Part shown: positions 48,255 through 55,295 of the stretch, one piece after another
Numbering within the stretch: the stretch's first letter is position 1
How the letters are laid out: each line of letters opens with the position of its first letter
From: Xanthomonas phaseoli pv. phaseoli
GTDB taxonomy: Bacteria > Pseudomonadota > Gammaproteobacteria > Xanthomonadales > Xanthomonadaceae
Assembly (NCBI GenBank): GCA_022749655.1
Contig: CP094243.1
Coordinates: 496,001-560,000 of the forward strand
Length of the DNA: 64,000 bases
Direction of reading: 5' to 3'
Position numbers and translations under genes: made by a program
Notes under the pieces: generated by a model
The model's database searches: none
What the model saw: the letters and a program-made list of their open reading frames with translations, nothing else
What the model was told of the DNA's origin: nothing

Positions 48255-48725
48255 CTAGACGCCGGGCCGTTGCAACGACCGCCATGGCTGCTGCCAGAGG
48301 CGGTCGTTGAATCCGATGTTTCGCGTCTTGAACGGAAGGGCGCAAAACCCGAACTGCCTCCGTTTATGAACCAAACGGAGGTTGTCGTTACACCCTTATT
48401 CTGAACCCGCATCCACCGCTTCAGGTTCGCCGACCTGCCTGCTTGATAATCCGGACGACAGCACGAATTCATCGCCGCACATCGGCATATTCGTTGGTGC
48501 ACTGGTCGAAGAGACGCTGCCTGTCGATCCCGTACCGCCGCAGAAGCGGAAGCCATCGTGCATGATGCCGATATCGAACGATCCGTCCTGGATAAGGCTC
48601 GCCGCGGTCGCGTTCAACCCCGATTCGCGCGTGGCAATCAGCTACAACTGCTTCGCGTCGACGCCGTATGCGTGGGCCGCCTGGGTCTAGCAACCCCTGT
48701 AATGACCCACCGGTTTCTGCTCAGG

Positions 48726-49541
48726 TCATGCGGTTAATGTAGCGGCATAGGCCGCGTCCGGGGTCATCATCTTCAGCGCCTGGTGAGGGCGCTGTTGGTT
48801 GTAGAAGGCGATCCAGTCAGCAATCACTCGCAGCGCGTGGGTGTGGCTCTCCAAGGGATGTCGGTGTGCGCACTGTTCCTTCAAGGTCCGGATCACACGC
48901 TCCACCATCCCGTTCTGCTGTGGGCAATGCGGGGTGATGAACTCCTGCGTCAGCCCATAGCTTCGCACCAGTCGGGTGTAGTCGCGGCTGGTGAACACCA
49001 GACCATTGTCCGAGCGAAGCAGAAATGGCTCCTGCACTCGGCCCAGCGTGCCGTAGCGCGTGATGAGCGCCTGCTCCAGTGCGGCAGATGCCGTGCTGGC
49101 TTTACCGGTCCGTGACAGGTGCCAGCCGAGCAGTTGCCGCGTGCTGCAATCGATCACCAGCGCCAGACTCAGCCAGCCATCCTTGCCGCCCCAAATGCGA
49201 CAGAGATCAGTGGCCCAGCGTTGATCCGGCTTCTGGGCGCGGGAGACCTTGGCTTCAATGCGCGGGCGCTGGCCAAGGGCACGCTTGCGCACCTGCCAGC
49301 CCTTCAGCTGGAAGATCCGCTGCACCGTGTTCTTGTTCATGCCAAGCAGCGCAGCGACCGTGCGATAGCCGAAACTCGGCTCCGTCTCGATCATCTTCTT
49401 GATCGGTTCGGCCAGCTCCGGCTTCACTTTGGCTGGCGATCTGGTCGGCTTGTAGTACGCCGTGCGACGTGCCACACCGAACCATTGGCACAACTTGGTC
49501 ATCGGAACCCAAATACCTTCGTCCTTCAGGCCCGAGAGCAT
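48726..49541 (-). CDS. IS407-group transposase OrfB
   Basis: 271 residues with HTH_21 (LAEPIKKMIETEPSFGYRTV) and rve integrase core. Catalytic residues are seen in RWATDLCRIWGG (D), FLLRSDNGLVFTSRDY (D) and CPQQNGMVERVIRTLKEQ (E). The N-terminal start ATG 49541 may be bypassed by frameshifted OrfAB synthesis. Confidence 0.9.
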   Translation of the reverse strand: MLSGLKDEGIWVPMTKLCQWFGVARRTAYYKPTRSPAKVKPELAEPIKKMIETEPSFGYRTVAALLGMNKNTVQRIFQLKGWQVRKRALGQRPRIEAKVSRAQKPDQRWATDLCRIWGGKDGWLSLALVIDCSTRQLLGWHLSRTGKASTASAALEQALITRYGTLGRVQEPFLLRSDNGLVFTSRDYTRLVRSYGLTQEFITPHCPQQNGMVERVIRTLKEQCAHRHPLESHTHALRVIADWIAFYNQQRPHQALKMMTPDAAYAATLTA

Positions 49542-49854
49542 CAGCTCTCGTCCTTTCCCAGCAGGGAGGCCAGCTTTTTCGGGCGCGGATCTCCAACATC
49601 GCCTCGCCGTAGGCCTCCTGCAAGTCCTTCAGCTGCCGCTCGTACTGCTCGCGCACGTCCTCGGGCTTCGCCCGCAGGGCGTTCTCCATGCCTCGCTTGC
49701 CCTCCTCAACCCAGTTCTCGATCTCGGCCGGGGTCAGGTCGAACTGCCGGCTGGCCGCTGCTACCGTCGTCTTGCCCTGGATGATCTCAAGCACCAGCGC
49801 CAACTTGCGCCGGGAGGTCCAGCGCTTGATCTGTTCTTCCATCACTTCGCTCAT
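49255..49854 (-). CDS. IS407-group transposase OrfA, reading past its usual end
   Basis: ATG 49854 starts MSEVMEEQIKRWTSRRKLAL, a helix-turn-helix (TTVAAASRQFDLTPAEIENW), then a coiled coil (QYERQLKDLQEAYGEAMLEI). After RARK an A5 run at about 49577 leads to a frame that stays open to 49255. With six As the frame would read KKLASLLGKDES and stop, the usual OrfA end. So this copy has either a lost A or an unusual slip site. Confidence 0.8.
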   Translation of the reverse strand: MSEVMEEQIKRWTSRRKLALVLEIIQGKTTVAAASRQFDLTPAEIENWVEEGKRGMENALRAKPEDVREQYERQLKDLQEAYGEAMLEIRARKSWPPCWERTRADALGPEGRRYLGSDDQVVPMVRCGTSHGVLQADQIASQSEAGAGRTDQEDDRDGAEFRLSHGRCAAWHEQEHGAADLPAEGLAGAQACPWPAPAH

Positions 49855-50035
49855 CGGTGTCTCCTTCGGGGAAAGTAACACCTGAGCAGGAAATCAGTGG
49901 GTCATTACACCCCCGCCATCGGCCGGCCCATGCTCACCCATGCCGAGCATGCAACCGCGGATACGCCGCGCATCAGCCAGACACGCGGCGTGCGACCCGG
50001 ACGCGACGCGTAAAGCGCCGGTGCTGCTGGTGTTC

Positions 50036-50269
50036 TCAGAACAGGTCGGGGTCGGCCTTGAGTGTCGGGCTCGCATCGGGCGCATCGTCGTCCTGCTGGC
50101 TCATGTCATTCATCATTATTTGCATCATCCACTTTTCCATTGCATCCGGCGACATACCGAGCGCCGCCGTTTTCGCCGCCGCCTGCAGATTCTGGTCTGG
50201 TTCACGGGTTGCGTTGGCTTGAATTTTTGCCACGACAGACGTGGCGATCGTGAGCGGATCGATCATCAT
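50036..50269 (-). CDS. Small T3SS-operon protein of unknown function
   Basis: 77 residues from ATG 50269, which overlaps the sctKL stop by four bases (ATGA), so it is translationally coupled to the T3SS operon. It is helical and Met-rich in the middle (MSPDAMEKWMMQIMMNDMSQ) with an acidic tail (QDDDAPDASPTLKADPDLF). In SPI-1 a gene named orgC occupies a similar place, but I see no clear similarity. Possibly a chaperone or export regulator. Confidence 0.6.
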   Translation of the reverse strand: MMIDPLTIATSVVAKIQANATREPDQNLQAAAKTAALGMSPDAMEKWMMQIMMNDMSQQDDDAPDASPTLKADPDLF

Positions 50270-51507
50270 GTGGAATTGGAACTCCTAGTTTGCTGGACGC
50301 GGGATAGCAGCGCTCCGACGATATCCGCCGTCGCGTCCGGGACGCCTTGACGGTTGCGGTGCGCGGCGCGCATGCAGACATCTGTCGAAGCGGAAAATGG
50401 CGTGAATGAAATGGAGAACTGCCCATCGCTGATCACGAACTGATCATTAGGGGATGCCGTGAGCGCTATGCGCCTTCCGCTGTTTGCCTGTAAATGCTCG
50501 ACGGCGCACTGATTGAGCCGACACCATTGCGGGAGATGAACGGTGACCGGTCGATCGGAATCGGCATCCTGCGTGTCGAAGTACTCTTTGATCAACGCCG
50601 TTGCCGTCTCCGAATCTTCGAAAAGCTTCTGAACGTCGTGGGCGATCGCGCCGCGTTCCTGCTCGAGCTGCGACGCATACGTTTGCGACAGACGCACGGT
50701 TTCGTCGACCAGTACGTCGACGAAAAGCGCGATGCCGTCACGATAGCCTTCGAAGCGCGCCTGCTCATACTGCGCGTGCGCGTGATGCGCGGCGTCTTCG
50801 ACGATCTGTCTGGCCGCTTTTCTCGCGGCCTTTTCCAGCGCATGCCGCCGGTTGACGCGATGCAGGGCCGCGCGCCGATAGACGATCTGGGCCTCTCTAT
50901 CGGGAGCTTTGCTATAAACTTTTGCACGATAATGCGCATAGCGTGCCGCCGTTGAAAGAAGGGTAATGGAGATCCAGCAGCCGCGATCTTCCGGTGACAC
51001 TCGTACCACCTGCGCGGAGAGGGCGGACGTTGCGGCCTCGATACGTGAGGAAAAGAGCAGCCGGAGACGCTCATCGATGACGCGTGGCATTGTCGGAATC
51101 AGAAGCCGAAGCGTAGTGAGCCCGCAGACCACCGGATCGACATCTTCACCCCGTGCGCATGCTGGGACCGCGAGATGGGGCAGAGGCAATTCGATGAAGC
51201 GTTTGCAGCGTCCGTCGAGCTGTCGGTATCGATCAGTTGACAACCATTCTCCACGTTGACTGAAGAGACCCAGCAGAAAGCAAAGATCCGGGATCGCGCG
51301 CCAGCTACGCAGCAGGATGAACGTACACGGATCGATCGGAATCGACTCGGGCGACGTGGTCTTCAAATCGTACGCGCCGAAGATGATCGTGTTCCTCGCT
51401 GCCTTGGGCAGCGCGCACCAGCCCGCCGGTTTCATCGGCACACGCTCCGGATGCAGGTAGTCGTCGGGATCCAGCATGATCCTCAACAGGTATTCGAAAC
51501 CGGTCAT
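50266..51507 (-). CDS. sctKL: T3SS SctK-SctL fusion (OrgA/MxiK plus OrgB/MxiL type)
   Basis: 413 residues. The first about 190 (ARNTIIFGAYDLKTTSPESI, WRAIPDLCFLLGLFSQRGEW) look like SctK/OrgA, the adaptor of the sorting platform. The second part (RHALEKAARKAARQIVEDAA, YEQARFEGYRDGIALFVDVL, then VHLPQWCRLNQCAVEHLQAN) matches SctL/OrgB, the stator that holds the ATPase SctN. In Salmonella and Shigella these are separate genes; here one uninterrupted frame covers both. ATG 51507 overlaps the sctJ stop. Cytoplasmic face of the injectisome. Confidence 0.78.
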   Translation of the reverse strand: MTGFEYLLRIMLDPDDYLHPERVPMKPAGWCALPKAARNTIIFGAYDLKTTSPESIPIDPCTFILLRSWRAIPDLCFLLGLFSQRGEWLSTDRYRQLDGRCKRFIELPLPHLAVPACARGEDVDPVVCGLTTLRLLIPTMPRVIDERLRLLFSSRIEAATSALSAQVVRVSPEDRGCWISITLLSTAARYAHYRAKVYSKAPDREAQIVYRRAALHRVNRRHALEKAARKAARQIVEDAAHHAHAQYEQARFEGYRDGIALFVDVLVDETVRLSQTYASQLEQERGAIAHDVQKLFEDSETATALIKEYFDTQDADSDRPVTVHLPQWCRLNQCAVEHLQANSGRRIALTASPNDQFVISDGQFSISFTPFSASTDVCMRAAHRNRQGVPDATADIVGALLSRVQQTRSSNST

Positions 51508-52385
51508 TTGATGAAGGGCTCAACGCGCTCTCGAGACCTACGAAAACGCTTAAGAAAGGCCGCTAATCCGGATGGCGGATCGTCGGCCGGCTGCGCGCCG
51601 GGCGAGCGTGGTTCTCCGCGATCGTGCCGAGGTCCGGAATCGATGCGCCGCCCGCGCCACCAGCGCATCGCGAACGGTCGCGAGGCCACGCCAAGCCACG
51701 CCGCGGCGAGCAGCGCGAGCAGGCCGACGATCACGGAGACTCGCATGCCGACATGCATCAAATCCGCGGTACCGGAAGTCAGCGGGGCGGATGACGGCAT
51801 CGCGCGGAATGTGGGTGCGCTCTGTTCGGCCAGCACGGAGATATCGTCATAGTCGATCTGATCGAAGCTGTTCTTGACGTAGCGCTTCACCTCGCTGATC
51901 AGCGTGTCCTTGTCGAGCTCGCCGCTATAGACCACCAGTACGGCGACATGCATGTGCTGCGGGCCGTCGACATCCTCAGTAAGCGGATAACTGACATTGA
52001 CCCGTGCTCTGACAACATGGTCAAGCGCCGACAGATTGCTGGAAAGCCGTTGCTCAATATAAGAAATAAGGCGTGAATGCTCCGCGAGCGGTGTGGAAAT
52101 AAGACTATCGGAGGGAAACGCCTGACTGATCTGCAGATCGGGCGGCTCCGGCAAGTTGTAACGGCGCACCAGATCGACAGCCGCTGGGAAATCGGCGCGC
52201 GAAACATTCACTTCGAAAACGCCTTTCCCCACGCCACTCTTTATCGCCGTCACGCCATGGCGTTGTAGCACCGCCACCACACCGTTCACCTGCGATTCGG
52301 TAAGCCCGGATAGTAGTGAACGGTTGTGGCAGCCGGAGAGCGCGAGCACGCTCGTGAGAAATAGCATCCTGTAAAGACCGCGCAC
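51504..52385 (-). CDS. sctJ: T3SS inner-membrane ring lipoprotein SctJ (PrgK/MxiJ family)
   Basis: 293 residues from GTG 52385 after AAAGG. The signal peptide with lipobox is LYRMLFLTSVLALSGCHNRS, so cysteine 19 is probably lipidated. The YscJ/FliF ring domain contains LTESQVNGVVAVLQRHGVTA, FPAAVDLVRRYNLPEPP and RVNVSYPLTEDV. A C-terminal transmembrane helix (VSVIVGLLALLAAAWLGV) precedes a basic tail. It forms a ring with SctD in the inner membrane. Confidence 0.93.
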   Translation of the reverse strand: MRGLYRMLFLTSVLALSGCHNRSLLSGLTESQVNGVVAVLQRHGVTAIKSGVGKGVFEVNVSRADFPAAVDLVRRYNLPEPPDLQISQAFPSDSLISTPLAEHSRLISYIEQRLSSNLSALDHVVRARVNVSYPLTEDVDGPQHMHVAVLVVYSGELDKDTLISEVKRYVKNSFDQIDYDDISVLAEQSAPTFRAMPSSAPLTSGTADLMHVGMRVSVIVGLLALLAAAWLGVASRPFAMRWWRGRRIDSGPRHDRGEPRSPGAQPADDPPSGLAAFLKRFRRSRERVEPFIK

Positions 52386-52391
52386 GGCGGA

Positions 52392-52676
52392 TCAACCTTT
52401 AACTAACGTTTCGACGCCACCAGTGAGGCGTTTCACGACACCGCTTACAACCGCATTGTTGACGGTGTAATTGGCTAACTCCACCTGAAAGGCAGTGAGT
52501 GCCGCAGGATTCGAATAATTGGCAGGTGTCTGCATGAACGCGTCGATCCGGTGGCGCGCCGAAATCATGTCGTCGGTCAGGTTTCGCATGGCGGATTGCA
52601 ACGCTACGTCCAGACTTTGTTCGTTGTGAAGGTCGGTTGCCGAGAATGACGAGGCAACAGAGGAGAGAATTTGCAT
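52392..52676 (-). CDS. sctI: T3SS inner rod protein SctI (PrgJ/MxiI family)
   Basis: 94 residues. The helical C-terminus ALTAFQVELANYTVNNAVVS and VVKRLTGGVETLVKG is the rod/needle-subunit signature, and the N-terminal half is polar. It lies between sctF and sctJ, with a seven-base gap to the latter, exactly as prgJ lies between prgI and prgK. It is secreted early and anchors the needle. Confidence 0.88.
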   Translation of the reverse strand: MQILSSVASSFSATDLHNEQSLDVALQSAMRNLTDDMISARHRIDAFMQTPANYSNPAALTAFQVELANYTVNNAVVSGVVKRLTGGVETLVKG

Positions 52677-52741
52677 CGAAGAACGCCTTCAAGATTGAAC
52701 ATAGGATGGGCCTTCGCGACCGCGTGACGCGACGTGATGGG

Positions 52742-53047
52742 TTACCGCAGCTTGCTGGCAATATCGGAGTCGATATCCTTCATCGCCTTCACTGCGCTCG
52801 ATTGCGCGTTTCGGTACATGGTGTACTCAGACAGGATCGCCTGATATGAGGCCAGCGCGCTTGGATCCGATGGGCTCTGCTGCAGCGCCTGCAGCGCTGC
52901 GTCCAGCGCGCTACCGAGGCTGGTTACGCCGAGGTGGAAACCTTTGGCGATATCGACGATGAAGGTATCGAGGCCTTCGCCGAAATCGCTATCGGACGCG
53001 TGGGCGGGAATATCGCGGAGAACAGAGTTCGAAACGCCAATCGTCAT
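52742..53047 (-). CDS. sctF: T3SS needle subunit SctF (PrgI/MxiH family)
   Basis: 101 residues from ATG 53047 after GGAAGT. The helix-turn-helix hairpin of needle proteins is clear: ALDAALQALQQSPSDPSALA, SYQAILSEYTMYRNAQSSAV and KAMKDIDSDIASKLR, with the conserved PSDP turn and YRNAQS. It is about 20 residues longer at the N-terminus than PrgI (80 residues). Confidence 0.93.
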   Translation of the reverse strand: MTIGVSNSVLRDIPAHASDSDFGEGLDTFIVDIAKGFHLGVTSLGSALDAALQALQQSPSDPSALASYQAILSEYTMYRNAQSSAVKAMKDIDSDIASKLR

Positions 53048-54380
53048 TTTACTTCCCTTATCATCATGTTGTTGAAGTTGTTGAAGTTGTTGAAGTACCA
53101 ATGGTCCGGATCGACCAGCACGTAGCCGTCCTCGCCGACCTGCCGCGATTTCCCGTCCAGCCATGTCGTCTTTAACGCAAGGCTGAACCGGACTTTTCGA
53201 TGACCCCAGTCATGCGAAAACCCTTTCAAAAGATCCGACACCGCAGAAAGTGCGTAATCGGTGATGTAACCGGTAATAAAAAACGTGACATAGCCGCCGG
53301 ATTCGATACGTGAGTAGGTAACCGGAATGCGGGTCAACTCGGCACCTGCTATTCCGGTGATGGTGTCCAGCGTCTTTTCCCGTATGTGCAAGCCTTTAGC
53401 AAACGGCAATACACCCTTTAGTAGTCGCTCGCTTCGGCTATCCGTTTGTTGAATGTTGCTTGGTCCTCGCCTTTATGCACAACGAGAATCAGTTCAGGTT
53501 CGTCCACTTTGTCGAAAATTATCGTGAAATAATCCACATTGTGCTGATCCAGCACCTGCTCCGACTTCGCCCGTAGATCGTCTACCGAAGTCACCACCGG
53601 TCGTTGCGCAGCGGGAAAACGCAGCGCGATCTGCTTGTTCCACTCTAGATCGCTTTGCGTTCGCGCGATGACGTACACCTTACCATCCTTCGTGATCAAC
53701 TCGTTCCTCGCGGTCCCGTTGTCGAACACCGCGGCAAGTTGATTCAGCCTCGCCCGATCGGCGAAGAAGCTGGTCAATAATCCAGAAAAAAGCGCGACCA
53801 ACGCCACCGCAATGCAAGCCATAGCGGCGAAGCGACGGGTGCGCCGCCCCGTGTGGCCGGCAGGCACGAGCAAATCTGCCGCCACATCGGCTGTTTCGAG
53901 TGCGTCCGCCGGCCTGACCAGAAACTGGCGTACGGCATCCGACCATGGCGTGTCGTTGAGCCGTACCGCAAACGCGATGTCCTCGAATTGGCATACAGAG
54001 TTGAGCACGGCGCTCTCGACGGTGACGTCATTGCCATTGATCCATTCAACGTTGAAACGGAGCGGGTTACCCGTAACGTCCTGATTATGAGCCATCGAAC
54101 TTTGCGGCGACACCTCAATATCATCCATATCAGCCGGTGAGTCGTCTTCATCCGCTGCTTCGCTATCGTTTACATGCGTGTCAAAACTGATCCTGAAATT
54201 AATCCCTGATTTATGGTTCGGTATTGTCAGCGCATTCGTTGCAAATTGCGACGCGGATTGTGCTGTTTCGGATCCGACGAAAACAAAGACTGATTCCTGT
54301 TTCGGAAGCAGCAGGTCGACCCCGAACATTGGGCCAAATAAAATACGTAGCTCGTAATGGGTTCCATCATTGACCGCCAT
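53044..54380 (-). pseudogene. sctD: T3SS inner-membrane ring protein SctD (PrgH/MxiG family), one frameshift
   Basis: ATG 54380 begins MAVNDGTHYELRILFGPMFG, the FHA-like cytoplasmic domain. A single transmembrane helix (FAAMACIAVALVALFSGLLT) follows near residue 200. The first frame stops after RIAEASDY at 53418. The true C-terminus continues one frame over: ERLLKGVLPFAKG, RIPVTYSRIESGGYVTFFIT, VRFSLALKTTWLDGKSRQVG and DGYVLVDPDHWYF, aligning with the PrgH end SPGHWYF. One base restored near 53425 gives 445 residues. The tail ends in NNF repeats encoded by a 9-bp microsatellite. Confidence 0.85.
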
Positions 54381-54597
54381 AAAACGCACCGACAAAAATA
54401 ATAAAAATACCTTTGCAAATCGTCATTTCGATGATGACAATCGAAACATGATTGATCTGGTGCCGTCAACACTGATGACCGCTTTATTGCTAATCGAGGA
54501 TGGGCTGACATTAAAATGGGCGAATGCCCATGCCTTATTCAGCGCGGGACTACTCCTCCTGAATGACTCCATTCGTACAATTATGGGCCTCAGATCG
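54381..54597. other. Divergent promoter region of the T3SS operons
   Basis: Lies between sctD and MITE B. It is AT-rich by local standards (AAAAATAATAAAAATACC near 54395) and should contain the sctD-operon promoter. The original invF-like promoter may also have been here before the MITE arrived. Confidence 0.4.
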
Positions 54598-54676
54598 TGT
54601 CTGAAGCTCTGGAAATCGCCACGATCAACCGAAATTCCCAATTTTCTCGCAGTCCAGGGCGTTGTTCAGAGGTTCC
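54598..54676 (+). mobile_element. MITE B, truncated copy
   Basis: It matches the right half of MITE A: TGGAAATCGCCACGATCAAC, CGAAATTCCCAATTTTCTCG and TTGTTCAGAGGTTCC, followed by CTAA. The left half is missing. Its end lies four bases before the ATG of the AraC-type regulator. Confidence 0.8.
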
Positions 54677-54680
54677 CTAA

Positions 54681-55295
54681 ATGGTTTTAAATAGCGAAAT
54701 AAGACGATACGTAATAGTCAATAAACACCGCCTTGCGGTGATGCGTGTCGACGCCGATGGCGAAGAGTGGGGTGAGCCGGTTGTGCGAATCGCCAGTCTG
54801 CTGGCGTTTATGGAGGCATCGGAAGGCCCTAATGCCAGTGAGTCGATCCCGGTCGGGCGACGTCAAGCGGGTGGTACGTTGCGATTATTCGCCCGCGACC
54901 TGCATTACGCTGCGTCATTCGAACGCTGGTTTTGCGATCGCATCATTGATGGCGACCGCTCCATCGAGCCGCTACGCGAATTCCTCCGCGCGCAAGAAGC
55001 CTATCAACTGGTTCGTTTCCTGTTGTGCTCCTTTGACGGCCGCTCGTCTGTGGCCGGCCTCGCGAGCCGCTATGGCGTTTCGACTGCGCATTTTCGCCGG
55101 ATATGTCGAAGCATTTTTGGCGGCGGACTGAAACGCCGTCTCAGGCAGTGGCGCGCCCAGAGCGCTTTGCACGATGTGTTGACCGGAGCAGGATCGCTGA
55201 CCGAGCTGGCGTATCAGCATGGCTTCGCATCTTCATCGCATTTTTCCCAGGAAATGAAGTTTCATTTTGGCGCGCGCCCAGGGTGCCTGCAATGA
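54681..55295 (+). CDS. AraC-family regulator of the T3SS (InvF/MxiE/BsaN type)
   Basis: 204 residues. The C-terminal AraC domain has two helix-turn-helices: VAGLASRYGVSTAHFRRICR and SLTELAYQHGFASSSHFSQE. It is the first gene of the plus-strand T3SS operon, the place of invF in SPI-1 and of related activators in Bsa and Mxi-Spa. InvF-type regulators need a chaperone cofactor to switch on effector genes. The start ATG 54681 is right after MITE B, and the MITE end AGAGG could serve as its ribosome binding site. A longer original N-terminus may have been lost. It overlaps sctC by four bases. Confidence 0.85.
   Translation: MVLNSEIRRYVIVNKHRLAVMRVDADGEEWGEPVVRIASLLAFMEASEGPNASESIPVGRRQAGGTLRLFARDLHYAASFERWFCDRIIDGDRSIEPLREFLRAQEAYQLVRFLLCSFDGRSSVAGLASRYGVSTAHFRRICRSIFGGGLKRRLRQWRAQSALHDVLTGAGSLTELAYQHGFASSSHFSQEMKFHFGARPGCLQ

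Larger units (their letters stand above)
48698..49909 (-). mobile_element. IS407-group IS3-family element (1212 bp)
   Basis: The ends TGTAATGACCCAC and GTGGGTCATTACA are inverted repeats, flanked by CCCC on each side (48694-48697, 49910-49913). It differs in sequence from the GGTAATCC element present three times. It interrupts the iagB-like gene. Confidence 0.9.
48396..49973 (-). pseudogene. iagB: IagB/IpgF-type lytic transglycosylase, split by an IS and frameshifted
   Basis: From ATG 49973 the minus strand reads MRGVSAVACSAWVSMGRPMA, a signal-like start, up to the IS at 49909. Beyond the IS it reads AAHAYGVDAKQL, a TAG, then LIATRESGLNATAASLIQDG and SFDIGIM. Another frame then gives RRYGIDRQRLFDQCTNEYAD. 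These are the SLT motifs (catalytic Glu in RES, DIGIM, CTNEY) of T3SS-associated transglycosylases that open peptidoglycan for the needle complex. At least two frameshifts and one stop make it nonfunctional as read. Confidence 0.65.

Noticed and set aside
48382..48690. Plus-strand 102-codon open frame
   Set aside because: The minus strand carries recognisable SLT transglycosylase motifs, so the plus-strand frame is a shadow.
53044..53409. Separate 121-residue gene between sctD and sctF
   Set aside because: Its sequence aligns with the C-terminal domain of PrgH, including the terminal HWYF, so it is the end of sctD after a frameshift.
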